NCBI GenBank assembly: GCA_963848035.1
Contig: CAWKCD010000001.1
Coordinates: 3,162,001 to 3,226,000 of the forward strand
Direction of reading: 5' to 3'
From: JAVVHH01 sp963848035
GTDB lineage: Bacteria > Pseudomonadota > Alphaproteobacteria > Acetobacterales > Acetobacteraceae
Length of the DNA: 64,000 bases
The translations under genes and the position numbers were made by a program. The notes under the pieces were generated by a model. It was given only the letters and a program-made list of their open reading frames with translations, was not told where the DNA came from and made no database searches. This document shows positions 27,452 to 37,207 of the stretch, piece by piece; position 1 is the stretch's first letter; each line of letters begins with the position of its first letter.

Positions 27452-28188
27452 CCCACACGGCCCTGTTCGTCTCGCCGCATCTGGACGACGTCGTGTTCTC
27501 CTGCGGCGGCACGCTCGCGGACTTGTCCGACCGGGGCTGGCGCACCGTCATGGTCACCGCCTTCACCAAATCGGTGCCCGATCCCACCGGCTTCGCGCTC
27601 GCCTGCCAACTCGACAAGGGTCTGCCGCCAGAGATCGACTACATGGCCCTGCGCCGGGCCGAGGACCGCAACGCCGCCGACATCCTCGCGGTGACCGACC
27701 TGCGCTGGCTGGATTTCCCGGAAGCCCCGCACCGCGGCTATTCCTCTGCGCCGGCGCTGTTCGCGGAAGTCGCTGACGCCGACGATATCTGGCGGCCGCT
27801 CGCCGATGTGCTCGGCACGATGCTTCAGGAACTCTCCCCGGTGCAGATCTTCGCCCCGCAGGGCCTCGGCAACCACGTCGACCACCGCCAGACCATCCGC
27901 GCCGTCCAGCACGTGGCCGGCGACGCGCCCGTCGCGTGGTATCGCGACACGCCCTATGCCATTCGTAACCCCGAGAGCCGCCCCTGCGTCGATGCGCCTG
28001 ACCTGGGCGCCCGTCCGATCGCCGCCACGCTCGATCGCAAGATACGCGCGTCCTGCGCCTACACGACCCAAATCGGATTCCAGTTCGGCGGTCCCGATGC
28101 CACCGAAGCCGCGCTTCGTGCGTTCACCGATAGCGAACAGGGCGAGAGGTTCTCTGGAATGTTCAATGCCGCCATGCCCCAGCCATAG
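27448..28188 (+). CDS. PIG-L family deacetylase (LmbE-like)
   Basis: 246 residues. The zinc site is visible: SPHLDDVVFSCGGTL near residues 9-23 (H-x-D-D) and the second histidine in GLGNHVDHRQT near 147. PIG-L enzymes (MshB, GPI PIG-L, BshB) remove the acetyl group from GlcNAc-inositol or GlcNAc-malate conjugates. GTG at 27448 overlaps the glycosyltransferase stop by four bases. A glycosyltransferase followed by a deacetylase is the same order of steps as in mycothiol and bacillithiol synthesis. Confidence 0.82.
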   Translation: MTHTALFVSPHLDDVVFSCGGTLADLSDRGWRTVMVTAFTKSVPDPTGFALACQLDKGLPPEIDYMALRRAEDRNAADILAVTDLRWLDFPEAPHRGYSSAPALFAEVADADDIWRPLADVLGTMLQELSPVQIFAPQGLGNHVDHRQTIRAVQHVAGDAPVAWYRDTPYAIRNPESRPCVDAPDLGARPIAATLDRKIRASCAYTTQIGFQFGGPDATEAALRAFTDSEQGERFSGMFNAAMPQP

Positions 28189-28248
28189 CCCAGCCACAAT
28201 GTCAGGCTTTATACCTCGCCGGGATTACTCTCTGGGTTTCACTCCGAC

Positions 28249-30087
28249 ATGAACATCTCGTCCGCGCCTTCCCCTTTGCTCGTCGACGCGGCTGGTTCCT
28301 TTGAGGTGAGTCCTCTCGCCGACGCGCCGCGTCTGTGGGTCCGCCGCGCTTGCTTCGCCGGTCCGATCATCGCCGCCACCGTTCTAGGTACGGTGCTCGC
28401 GACGGTCGCCACCTCCGGCGCCGACAGCGCGATCCGCCCGCTGCTGCTCGCGTTGCTCGCATTCAACCTGCTCTACATGGCACTGACCGGCTGGCCGACC
28501 GTTCTCGGCTTCCTGCTGCATCTCACCCGCCGCAAGCTGCGCGTCGCCGCCGCGCCCACCGGCCAGAGCAGCACCGCCGTCATCATGCCGGTCTACAACG
28601 AGGACCCGCGCAGCGTCTTCGCCGCGATCGAGACCATGGGCCGCGCCATCGCCGAAGCCGGCCTGGCCCGGGTCGACCTCTTCGTCCTCTCCGACACCCA
28701 GGACCCGGCCATCGCCGCCCTCGAGCAGCAGGAGTTCGCCCGGCTGCAGACCCGTTTGGCCGACGGGCCCGGGCTGTTCTACCGCCGCCGCGAGACCAAC
28801 GCCGGTCGCAAGGTCGGTAACCTGCTCGATTTCTGCGGCCGCTGGGGCGCCGACTACGACTACATGGTCGTGCTCGATGCCGACAGCCTGATGGGGCCGC
28901 GCGCCATCGCCACGCTCATCGGCCTCATGGACGCCAACCCGCGCGCCGGCATCATCCAGACCGTGCCCTACGCGGTCGGCCGCGAGACGCCGTTCGCCCG
29001 GTTCCAGCAATTCTCCGCACGGCTCTACACGCCGCTCCTCGTCGAGGGGCTGACCTTCTGGCAGCAGGGCGACGGCAATTACTGGGGCCACAACGCGATC
29101 GTCCGCATCGAGCCGTTCGTCGAGCACTGCACGCTGCCGGTGCTGCCCGGCCGCGAGCCTTTCGGCGGCGAGATCCTCTGCCATGACGTGGTCGAGGCCG
29201 GACTGATGCGCGCTGCCGGCTGGGACGTCTGGGTGCTGCCGCAGACCATGGAAAGCTACGAGGCGGTCCCGGCCAACCTGGTCGACTTCGCCGGCCGCGA
29301 GCGCCGCTGGTGCCAGGGCAATCTGCAGCACACCGGCGTGTTGCCCGACCGTCGCCTGCGCCCTGTCGGCCGGTTCCATCTCGCCTACGGCATCCTGCAC
29401 TACATCTCCGGCCCGCTCGCCGCGCTGTTCCTGCTGCTCGCCACCGCGGACTCGCTGCTCGGCGGCGATTTCGCCCGCCGTCTGCTGCTCGGCGGCGGCG
29501 CGGCGCAGTGGGGCCTGGCGGCCCTGACCGCCGCGATGCTCTACAGCTGCAAGCTGACCGCGCTGACGGCGGTGCTCGCCAATGGCAACGAGGCGCGGCA
29601 ATTCGGCGGCCGCTTGCGGCTGTTGGCCAGCGCGGCGCTCGAGCAACTCGGCGCACTGGTCATCACCGCGGTCCTCATCACCTTCTACACGCGCTTCATC
29701 GTCGCCTTGCTGCGCGGCACCAGCGTGCGCTGGGACGCCCAGCCCCGCGACGACCGCGGCCTCTCTTGGCGCGAGGCTTGGGCCCGGCTGTGGTTGCCGA
29801 CCGTCGTCGGCGTGGTCTGGTCTGGCCTGGTGGCATGGTCGGATGCCGGGCTGCTCCCGTGGTGCGCCCCGCTCCTGTTCGGCCTGCTGTTCGCCGTTCC
29901 CGCCGCCTACGTCTCGAGCCGCATCGGCTTCGGGCGCACGCTGCGTCGCCTCGGCCTGTTCCAGATCCCCGAGGAATTGTCGCCGCCACCGATCCTGCGC
30001 GCCTATCAGCGCCTCGTCCTTCCGACCGAGCCGCTCGGCCGTCCGCGCGCCCTCACGCCCAGTCTGCTCCTCGCCGACGCCGACTGA
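28249..30087 (+). CDS. mdoH: Glucans biosynthesis glucosyltransferase H (MdoH/OpgH-like)
   Basis: 612 residues, shorter at the N-terminus than the usual 700-850. Two membrane helices precede a GT2 domain with AVIMPVYNEDP, DYMVVLDADSLMG, QQGDGNYWGHNAIVR and the processive-enzyme motif FAGRERRWCQGNLQH. Several C-terminal helices follow. It synthesises beta-glucan backbones from UDP-glucose at the inner membrane. The usual partner mdoG is not in the window. It starts 60 bases after the PIG-L gene and may be read from the same transcript. Confidence 0.85.
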   Translation: MNISSAPSPLLVDAAGSFEVSPLADAPRLWVRRACFAGPIIAATVLGTVLATVATSGADSAIRPLLLALLAFNLLYMALTGWPTVLGFLLHLTRRKLRVAAAPTGQSSTAVIMPVYNEDPRSVFAAIETMGRAIAEAGLARVDLFVLSDTQDPAIAALEQQEFARLQTRLADGPGLFYRRRETNAGRKVGNLLDFCGRWGADYDYMVVLDADSLMGPRAIATLIGLMDANPRAGIIQTVPYAVGRETPFARFQQFSARLYTPLLVEGLTFWQQGDGNYWGHNAIVRIEPFVEHCTLPVLPGREPFGGEILCHDVVEAGLMRAAGWDVWVLPQTMESYEAVPANLVDFAGRERRWCQGNLQHTGVLPDRRLRPVGRFHLAYGILHYISGPLAALFLLLATADSLLGGDFARRLLLGGGAAQWGLAALTAAMLYSCKLTALTAVLANGNEARQFGGRLRLLASAALEQLGALVITAVLITFYTRFIVALLRGTSVRWDAQPRDDRGLSWREAWARLWLPTVVGVVWSGLVAWSDAGLLPWCAPLLFGLLFAVPAAYVSSRIGFGRTLRRLGLFQIPEELSPPPILRAYQRLVLPTEPLGRPRALTPSLLLADAD

Positions 30088-30144
30088 CCGGGAACTGCCC
30101 CGCCTTCTCCTGGTTTAAGCGTGACGTAACGCGAGGGACCAGGG

Positions 30145-30643
30145 ATGAGCGGCAAGACGGATAGCGAGACCAAGCAGAAGCTGTGGTCCATGATGAAGGG
30201 CATCGGCTTCGCCATGCTCACCACCGAAGACGGCGGCCACCTCCGCGCGCGCCCGATGGTCGCGGCGCAGGACGATTTCGACGGCACGCTCTGGTTCTTC
30301 ACCCGGGTCAGCAGCCACAAGGTCGCCGAGGTCGAGAGCGAGCATCATGTCGGCATCACCTACGCCGACGCTGGCAAGCAGGATTATGTCAGCCTCTCCG
30401 GCACGGCGCGCCTGGTCCGCGACAAGGCCACGGTCGAAGGCGCACTGGTCGGAGATCATGCGCACCTGGTTCCCCCAGGGCGTCGATGACCCGGAGGCGG
30501 CGATCCTCGAAGTCAAAGTCGATTCCGCCGAATACTGGGATGCGCCGAACAGCACCATGGTGCACGCCTACGGCTACCTGAAGGCCCGCCTGACAGGCGA
30601 ATCGCCGCACCCCGGTGAAAACGAGAAAGTCGCCTTCCGCTAA
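30145..30643 (+). CDS. Pyridoxamine 5'-phosphate oxidase-like (general stress protein 26) family, frameshifted
   Basis: A split-barrel flavin-binding protein of about 165 residues: KLWSMMKGIGFAMLTTEDGGHLRARPM, WFFTRVSSHKVAEV, QDYVSLSGTARLVRDK, then after the break EIMRTWFPQGVDDPEAAILEV and EYWDAP. One extra G near 30437 interrupts the frame. The family includes small stress-induced flavin reductase-like proteins; the cofactor may be FMN or F420 and is not decided here. Convergent with aspS. Confidence 0.78.
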
Positions 30644-30656
30644 CGCCGGATCGAGA

Positions 30657-32450
30657 TCATCCCGCCTTCGCCTTGGGCGGGATGTCGATCTTGATATTGA
30701 GCTCGCGCAGCCGCGCCGGCTCGACCGCCGACGGCGCGCCCATCATCAGGTCCTCGCCCTGCTGGTTCATCGGGAACAGGTTGACCTCGCGCAGGTTCGG
30801 CTCGTTGGCCAGCAGCATCACGATCCGGTCGATCCCCGCCGCCATCCCGCCATGCGGCGGCGCGCCGTAGCGGAACGCGTTCAGCATGCCGCCGAACTGC
30901 TCCTCCACCGCGCTGGCCGGATAGCCCGCGATCTCGAACGCCCGCAGCATGATCTCCGGCTTGTGGTTGCGGATCGCGCCGCTCGCCATCTCGTAGCCGT
31001 TGCAGACGATGTCGTATTGGTAGGCGCCGATCGTCAGCGGATCCCGCGTGTTCAGCGCCTCCAGCTCGCCCTGCGGCATGCTGAACGGGTTATGGCTGAA
31101 ATCGACCTTCTTGGTCTCCTCGTTCAGCTCGTACATCGGGAAATCGACGATCCAGCAGAACCGGAACGCGTCCTGCTCGATCAGCTCGAGCTCCTGGCCC
31201 AGCCGCGTCCGCACCACGCCCGGCGAATTTCGGCGCCTCGTCCGCGCTTGCCCGCCGCGAAGAACACCGCGTCGCCCGCGCCCAGCCCGCACGCCGCCCG
31301 GATCGCCTCGACCCGCTCCGGCTCCAGGTTCTTCGCGATCGGCCCCTTGGCCCCATCCGCGTCCCACGCGATGTACCCGAGGCCGCCCGCGCCCTGCTGC
31401 CCGCGCCCACTCGTTCAGCTTGTCGAAGAACCCCCGCGGCTTGCCCGCCCGCGCCCGGCGCCGGGATCGCCCGCACCACGCCGCCCGATGCCGCGATCCG
31501 CGCGAACAGCCCGAAGCCCGAGCCCGGCGAACTCCTCCGTCACGTCCGGATCACCAGCGGATTGCGCAGATCCGGCTTGTCCGTCCCGTAATCCAGCATC
31601 GCACTGCGCGTACGGGATCCGCCGCCACGGCGACGCATCCACCGCGCGCCCGTCGGCGAACTCCTCGAACGTCCCGCGCATCACCGGCTCCATCGCCGCG
31701 AACACGTCGTCCTGCGTCACGAAGCTCATCTCGACGTCGAGCTGGTAGAACATCAGCGTCCGGTCCGCCCGCCCCGCCTCGTCGCGGAAACACGGCGCAA
31801 TCTGGAAATACCGGTCGAACCCCGCCACCATGCAGAGCTGCTTGAACTGCTGCGGCGCCTGCGGCAGCGCGTAGAACTTGCCGGGATGCAGCCGCGCCGG
31901 CACCAGGAAGTCGCGCGCGCCCTCGGGCGAGCTGACCGTCAGGATCGGCGTCTGGAACTCGTTGAACGCCTCCGCGATCATCCGCCGGCGGATGCTGTCG
32001 ATCACCTGCGCCCGCAGGATCATCGTCCGCTGCAGCCGCTCCCGCCGCAGATCGAGGAAGCGGTAGCGCAGCCGCAACTCTTCCGGATAAGCGTGGTCGC
32101 CCGCCACCTGGATCGGCAGCACGTCGGCCGCGCTCTGCACCGACCACCTCATCCACCTGCAGCTCGATCTCGCCGGTGGGCAGCTTCGGGTTGACCGTCG
32201 CCGGGCTGCGCAGGCACGACCCGGCCGGTGACCGTGATCACGCTCTCCTGCCGCAGCGCGTCCGCCAGCGGCGAAGCCGGGGCTGCCGGCCGGCAGCACG
32301 CATTGCGTTAGGCCATAATGATCGCGCAAATCGACGAACAGCAGCCCGCCATGGTCGCGCTTGCTGTGGATCCAGCCGGAGAGCCGAACCGTGCTGCCGG
32401 CGTCGGAAGCGCGCAGGGCGCCGCAGTTATGTGGTACGGTAAGCATGCAT
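30657..32450 (-). CDS. aspS: Aspartyl-tRNA synthetase, with many frameshifts
   Basis: About 597 residues once repaired. N-terminal anticodon-binding domain: CGALRASDAGSTVRLSGW and KRDHGGLLFVDLRDHYGLTQ. Class II core: FLDLRRERLQRTMILRAQV, FQIAPCFRDEAGRADR (motif 2 region) and motif 3 GGMAAGIDRIVMLLAN. The bacterial GAD insertion lies in the most damaged part (31200-31560). I count at least eight frame breaks; those I could reconstruct are single extra bases. The start at 32450 (MHAYRT, then one extra A) fits the family better than 32446. It charges tRNA-Asp, probably also tRNA-Asn in this lineage. An essential gene, so errors rather than decay are likely. Confidence 0.88.
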
Positions 32451-32508
32451 ATAACGGCGATCCCGCCAGATTTGCGGTGGCAAGTCGCGCTCTGTATTGA
32501 GCCCGGCC

Positions 32509-33702
32509 ATGCCACGCAAGCCCTCGGCCGAGTTTCCCCGGCCCGTCCTCATCACCGACCACCGAAGCCCTCGCCGATCTGACGGCTCGCCTGCGCGACC
32601 CACGACTTCGTCACCATCGACACCGAATTCATGCGCGAGCGCACCTATTACCCCGAGCTCTGCGTCGTGCAGCTCGCCGGCGAGACCGACGTCGCCGTCG
32701 TCGACGCCGATGGCGCCCGGGCATCGACCTGGCCTCCCTCGGCGAACTCCTCGCCGATCCAGCCGTCGTCAAGGTGTTCCACGCCGCCCGCCAGGACGTC
32801 GAAATCTTCCTCGAACTGTTCGGCGTCGTGCCGACGCCGATCTTCGACACCCAGGTCGCCGCCATGGTCGCCGGGTTCGGCGACCAGGTCGGCTACGACT
32901 CGCTCGTCGCCTCGCTGACCGGCGGCCAGATCGACAAGGCCCATCGCTTCAGCGACTGGTCCGCCCGCCCGCTCTCGCCGTCCCAGGTCGCCTACGCCGC
33001 CGCCGACGTCACCTGGCTCCGCCTCGTCTATCAGAGCCTCGTGCGAGCGGCTCGAAGCGCGAGCGGCCGCCTCGACTGGGTGCAGGAGGAGATGGCGATC
33101 CTCGCCTAGCCCGAGCACCTACCGCGCCGACCCCGAAGCCACTGTGGGAGCGCCTGCGCCCGCGCACCAACAACCGCCGCATGCTCGGCCTGCTTCGCGC
33201 CGCCGTCGCCTGGCGCGAGCGCGAGGCGCAGCGCATCAACATCCCCCGCCAGCGCCTGATCAAGGACGAGAGCCTGCTCGAGATCGCCGCCACCGCGCCG
33301 GCGACGCCCGAGCGCGCTCGGCCGCATCCGCGGCGTCACCCGCGGCTTCTGCCGAGGGCAAGACCGGCGCCGGGCTGCTCGCCGCGCTGCAGGAAGCCGC
33401 CGCGCTGCCCGACGACGCCTTGCCCGAGGCGCCCCGCTCGCGCGACGGCGCCCGCCCTCGCCGGCGCTCGTCTCGCTGCTGCAAGCGTGCTGCTCGCCGC
33501 CAAATGCGAGCAGCACAACGTCGCGCCCAAACTGCTCGCCTCCTCCGAGGAGCTGGACCGCCTCGCCACCGAAGACGAGCCCGACATCCCCGTCCTGCAG
33601 GGCTGGCGCCGCGAGGTGTTCGGCGAGGACGCGCTGGCGCTGAAAGCCGGCCGCATCACCCTCGGCGTCGACGGCAAGCGCATCAAGCTGGTCCGCTCGT
33701 GA
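32509..33702 (+). CDS. rnd: Ribonuclease D, with several frameshifts
   Basis: About 390 residues. The DEDD exonuclease motifs are present: FVTIDTEFMRERTYYP, VFHAARQDVEIF and QVAYAAADVTWLRLVY. The HRDC domain begins at WREREAQRINIPRQRLIKDESLLEIA. At least six frame breaks occur, for example near 32562, 32618, 32717, 33044, 33141 and 33313; one creates a false stop near 33107. It trims the 3' ends of tRNA precursors. It is divergent from aspS with 58 bases between. Confidence 0.83.
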   Translation: MPRKPSAEFPRPVLITDHRSPRRSDGSPARPTTSSPSTPNSCASAPITPSSASCSSPARPTSPSSTPMAPGHRPGLPRRTPRRSSRRQGVPRRPPGRRNLPRTVRRRADADLRHPGRRHGRRVRRPGRLRLARRLADRRPDRQGPSLQRLVRPPALAVPGRLRRRRRHLAPPRLSEPRASGSKRERPPRLGAGGDGDPRLARAPTAPTPKPLWERLRPRTNNRRMLGLLRAAVAWREREAQRINIPRQRLIKDESLLEIAATAPATPERARPHPRRHPRLLPRARPAPGCSPRCRKPPRCPTTPCPRRPARATAPALAGARLAAASVLLAAKCEQHNVAPKLLASSEELDRLATEDEPDIPVLQGWRREVFGEDALALKAGRITLGVDGKRIKLVRS

Positions 33703-33727
33703 ACCGCCGTCTTGCGGGGCCCGTGAC

Positions 33728-34210
33728 ATGCCGAGCCAGTCTCTGCTCCATGCCTTCGCTCCCGCATCGCGTCCTGTCTTGCGGCACTCGCCAGCCTCCT
33801 GCTGGTCGGCGCCGGCCCAGCGCCGGCTGGCCGACACCGCCGCCGGCCGACGCAGGAGGTCATCTACCGGGTGAGGCGACCGGCATCCTCGGCACGCTCC
33901 GTCCACGGACCCGAGCGACGAGCAGGTCGGCCGCATCGTCGACGTCCTCGTCGACGACCAGGGCCAGCCCCGCGCCGCCGTGATCGATTTCGGCGGCTTC
34001 ATGGGCGTCGGCAACCGGCGCATCGCCGTCGCCTGGCGCGCGCTGCACTTCCTGCCCGCGGCCCAGCAGCACCATATCCGCATCGACCTCACCGTCGACC
34101 AGATCAGGCCAACGCCCGAATACAAGCCCAGTCCGCCAAGCCCCTCGGCCCGCCGATGACCATGGCCGCGCCGCCGCCGCCGCCCGGGCATGCCCGCGGC
34201 CGGCAAGTGA
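33728..34210 (+). CDS. Secreted PRC-barrel domain protein, frameshifted
   Basis: A hydrophobic leader (SCLAALASLLLVGAGPAPA in one frame) is followed by a PRC-barrel-like beta domain: DEQVGRIVDVLVDDQGQPRA, VIDFGGFMGVGNRRIAV and WRALHF. The tail is Pro-rich and appears to end GMPAAGK at the TGA 34208-34210. Two or more frame breaks make the exact start and length uncertain. Alphaproteobacterial PRC-barrel proteins of this kind are periplasmic and of unknown role. Confidence 0.6.
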
Positions 34211-35444
34211 GCCGCGCGCCGAGGCCACACGCCCGCAGGCCAGGCGGCTCTCGACTGGCACAACTTCTTCGTCGCCAACGTCCAGACCGGCTTCGGCCCC
34301 TTCATCGCCGTCTACCTCGAGCACGCCAAGCCTGGACCCAGGGGCAGATCGGCGCAGCCCTCAGCGTCGGCACCATCACCGGCATGGTCAGCCAGCTCCC
34401 CGGCGGCGCCCTGGTCGACGCGCTCGACAACAAGCGCGTCGCCGCGCTTCGGCCTGCTGCTCGCCATCTGCGCCAGCGCCGCCATCCTGGCCCTCTAGCC
34501 CGACTGGTTGCCCGTCCTGGTCGCCGAGATCCTGCACGGCTTCGCCAGCGCCATGCTGCCCGCCGCCATCGCCGCCATGAGCCTCGCCCTGGTCGGCCGC
34601 GCCGCCCTCGGCGAGCGCCTCGGCCGCAACGCCCGCTTCGCCGCCACTCGGCAACGGCATCGCCGCCGCCGTGATCGGCGCCGTCGGCTCCTACGTCTCC
34701 GAAGTCGCCGTGTTCTATCTCACCGCGGCGCTGATGCTGCCCGGCATGGCCGATGCTCGCGCTGGCATGCCGCCCGTCGCGCCGCGCCGCCCAACGGCCG
34801 CCGCGCCGGACGCGAGCCGGCTGGCGCGACGGGCTGCGCCTGCTGCTGCGGCTGGCCGCGTGCTGGTGTTCGCCGCATGCGTGGTGCTGTTCCACCTCGC
34901 CAACGCCGCGATGCTGCCGCTGGTCGCCGGCGAGATCACCAAGATCGCTCGGCACGCCAGGCCAGCCTGGTGATCGCCGCCTGCATCGTCGGCTGCCGCA
35001 GCTCCTGGTCGCCCTCGCCTCCCCCTATGTCGGCCGCGCTGGCCGACCGCTGGGGCCGCCGGCCCGTGCTCGCCGCTCACCTTCCTCGCCGTCCCGCTCC
35101 GCGGCGCGCTGCTCGGCCTGCGTCACCGAACCGGCCCGCGCACCTGGTGGCGGTGCAGCTGCTCGACGGCGTCAGCGCCGCCGGCTTCGGCGTCATGCTG
35201 CCGCTGATGGCCGCCGACCTCACCCGCGGCACCAACCGGTTCAATCTCTGCATGGGCCTGTTCGGCCTGGCCGCCGGGCTCGGCGCCACCGTCAGCACCG
35301 CGCGTCGCCGGCGCAGCTCGCCGACCGTACGGCAACGCGACGTCGCGCTGCTGGGCCTTGCCGCCGCCGGGCTCTGCCTCGGTGCTGCTGATCCTGGTCG
35401 GCGCTGCCCGAGACCCGGCCGGCGATCCCGGAGGTCAGGCGTGA
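34207..35444 (+). CDS. MFS transporter, heavily frameshifted
   Basis: Fragments in three frames add up to a 12-helix major facilitator: LDWHNFFVANVQTGFGPFIA, QIGAALSVGTITGMVSQLPG, GALVDALDNKRV, LVAEILHGFASAMLPAAIAA, AAVIGAVGSYVSEVAVFYL, DGVSAAGFGVMLPLMAADLT and FNLCMGLFGLAAGLGATVS. At least eight breaks are needed. The start is a GTG overlapping the PRC-barrel stop; the end is a TGA overlapping the clcA start by four bases. Substrate unknown. Confidence 0.7.
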
Positions 35445-36801
35445 GGCTTCCGTCCCACCGACGCTGGGCCATCCGCCGCGCTCCGCGCCTACGCCGCATG
35501 CCGCTCGCCTCGCCCCGACGATGGCGGCGCGCGCATCGTCATCTGGGGCGGCGCCGTCCTGGTCAGCCTCGTCGCCATCGCCTTCGCCCAGCTGCGCCGA
35601 CTGCGCCAGCGCAGTGTTCGTCGCCCTCGTCGCGAGCCGACCCTGGCTCGCGCCTGCTCATCGCCCCCGGCCGGCCTCATCCTCTCCGTCTTGCTGACCC
35701 ATGCGCGTGTTCCCCGGCGCCCAGGGCAGCGGCATCCCCCAGGTCATCGCCTCGATGCACATCCACGACCCGGCCATCGTCGCCCGCGTCCTCTCGCTGC
35801 GCATCGCCGCCGGCAAGGTCTTGCTGACGCTGCTCGGCCTGCTCTCCGGCGCCTCCATCGGCCGCGAGGGGCCGACGGTGCAGGTCGGCGCCTCCCTCAT
35901 GCGCGGCGCTCGGCACCTGCATGCGCCTGCCGCGCGCCGCAAGCCCAGCGCGCCCTCGTGCTCGCCGGCGGCGCCGCCGGCATCTCGGCCGCCTTCAACA
36001 CGCCGCTCGCCGGCGTCGTCTTCGCCATCGAGGAACTCAGCCACTCCTTCGAGGCCCGCACCAGCGGCACCGTGCTGACCGCCGTCATCATCTCCGGCAT
36101 CGCCACCCTCTCGCTCGTCGGCAACTACACCTATTTCGGCACCACCGGTGCGCAGTTCGACCTCGGCTCCGCCTGGCTCGCGGTCGTGCTCTGCGGCGTG
36201 GCCGGCGGCGCGCTGGGCGGCGTGCTTCAGCGCAGTGCCTGGTCCGCTTCGCCGACGCGCGCGCACCGGCACGCATCGGCCGCTGGTTCGACCGGCCGCC
36301 CGCTCCTGTTCGCCGCCCGGCTGCGGCTTGCCATCGCCGTCCTCGGGCTGATCTCCAGCGGCGCCACCTACGGCACCGGCTACGACGCAGGCCCGCAGCC
36401 TGGTCGAGGGCCACGCCGACCTGCCGGCCAGCTTCTTCCTGCTGAAGCTCGCCGCCACCACGCGTCTCCTACCTCAGCGGCATCCCCGGCGGCATCTTCG
36501 CCCCCTCGCTCGCGATCGGCGCCGGGCTCGGCCACTTCGCTCGAGCGGCGCTCATGCCCCGGCGAGCCCGGCCGGCGCCATCGTCCTGCTCGGCATGGTC
36601 GGCTACTTCGCCGGCGTCGTGCAGGCGCCGATCACCGCGACCATCATCGTGCTCGAGATGACCGAGAACCAGGGCATGACCATCCCGCTGATGGCCACCG
36701 CCATGCTCGCCTTCGGCGTCTCCCGCCTGATCTGCCGCCGCCCGCTCTACGGCGCGCTGGCCCGCCGCTTCCTGCGCGTCATCGAGGCTCGCCGCCCCTG
36801 A
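35441..36801 (+). CDS. clcA: ClC-family chloride/proton antiporter, frameshifted
   Basis: About 450 residues across several frames. Ion-path motifs are readable: GSGIPQVIASMHI (selectivity loop), LSGASIGREGPTVQVGASL with the gating glutamate in GREGP, AAGISAAFNTPLAGVVFAIEEL, and YFAGVVQAPITATIIVLEMTEN near the C-terminus. Breaks occur near 35615, 35907, 35940, 36235, 36395 and 36540, among others. The GTG at 35441 overlaps the upstream stop. It exchanges chloride for protons across the inner membrane. Confidence 0.82.
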
Positions 36802-36802
36802 A

Positions 36803-36827
36803 GCAACCGTGTGGCTGGCTGCCCGTT
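36803..36827 (+). promoter_or_regulatory. EcfG-like promoter candidate
   Basis: GCAAC, 16 bases, CGTT: eight of nine positions of the EcfG consensus. It is about 28 bases upstream of the start at 36856 and lies directly after the clcA stop. Confidence 0.4.
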
Positions 36828-36855
36828 TTGGAGGCAACAGCTATTCGGAGGCTCT

Positions 36856-37134
36856 ATGCGATATCTCGTCGCCGCCGTTGCATTGACGGCCATGCTGGGG
36901 AGCGGCGTCGCCCAGGCGCAGACCCAACTCGATCACGACGTCCAGCGCACTTGGGACAATGTCTTCAATCCGCCGCCGCCCGGCGACCCGCGCACCAACT
37001 GGGAGCGCCATCGTGACCACGCCTACGAGCGCCAGCGGCGACAGGCGGCCGAAGCCGCTGCCTACCGTCGTCGTCAGGAGGCCAACCGCGCCGAGTGGTG
37101 CCGTTCGCACCCTGGCAGTTGTGGCCGATATTGA
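36856..37134 (+). CDS. Small secreted basic hypothetical protein
   Basis: 92 residues. A signal peptide (MRYLVAAVALTAMLGSGVAQA) precedes an Arg/Gln-rich, probably helical region (HRDHAYERQRRQAAEAAAYRR) and two C-terminal cysteines (EWCRSHPGSCGRY) that could pair. CGGAGG upstream decides the start. No family recognised; periplasmic. Confidence 0.6.
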   Translation: MRYLVAAVALTAMLGSGVAQAQTQLDHDVQRTWDNVFNPPPPGDPRTNWERHRDHAYERQRRQAAEAAAYRRRQEANRAEWCRSHPGSCGRY

Positions 37135-37147
37135 GAGCACAACCCGG

Positions 37148-37172
37148 GGAACTTGCCTCTCGCTTGCGTGTT
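37148..37172 (+). promoter_or_regulatory. EcfG-like promoter candidate upstream of entericidin
   Basis: GGAAC (37148-37152), 16 bases, TGTT (37169-37172): one mismatch to the EcfG consensus, placed 36 bases before the entericidin start. Confidence 0.45.
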
Positions 37173-37207
37173 ACAAGCTCGTTCAACTCCTTTTGAGGAA
37201 CCACGCC

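Noticed and set aside
30657..36801. aspS, rnd, MFS and clcA as pseudogenes
   Set aside because: aspS is essential, all domains are conserved in order, and the breaks are single extra bases, more like sequencing errors.
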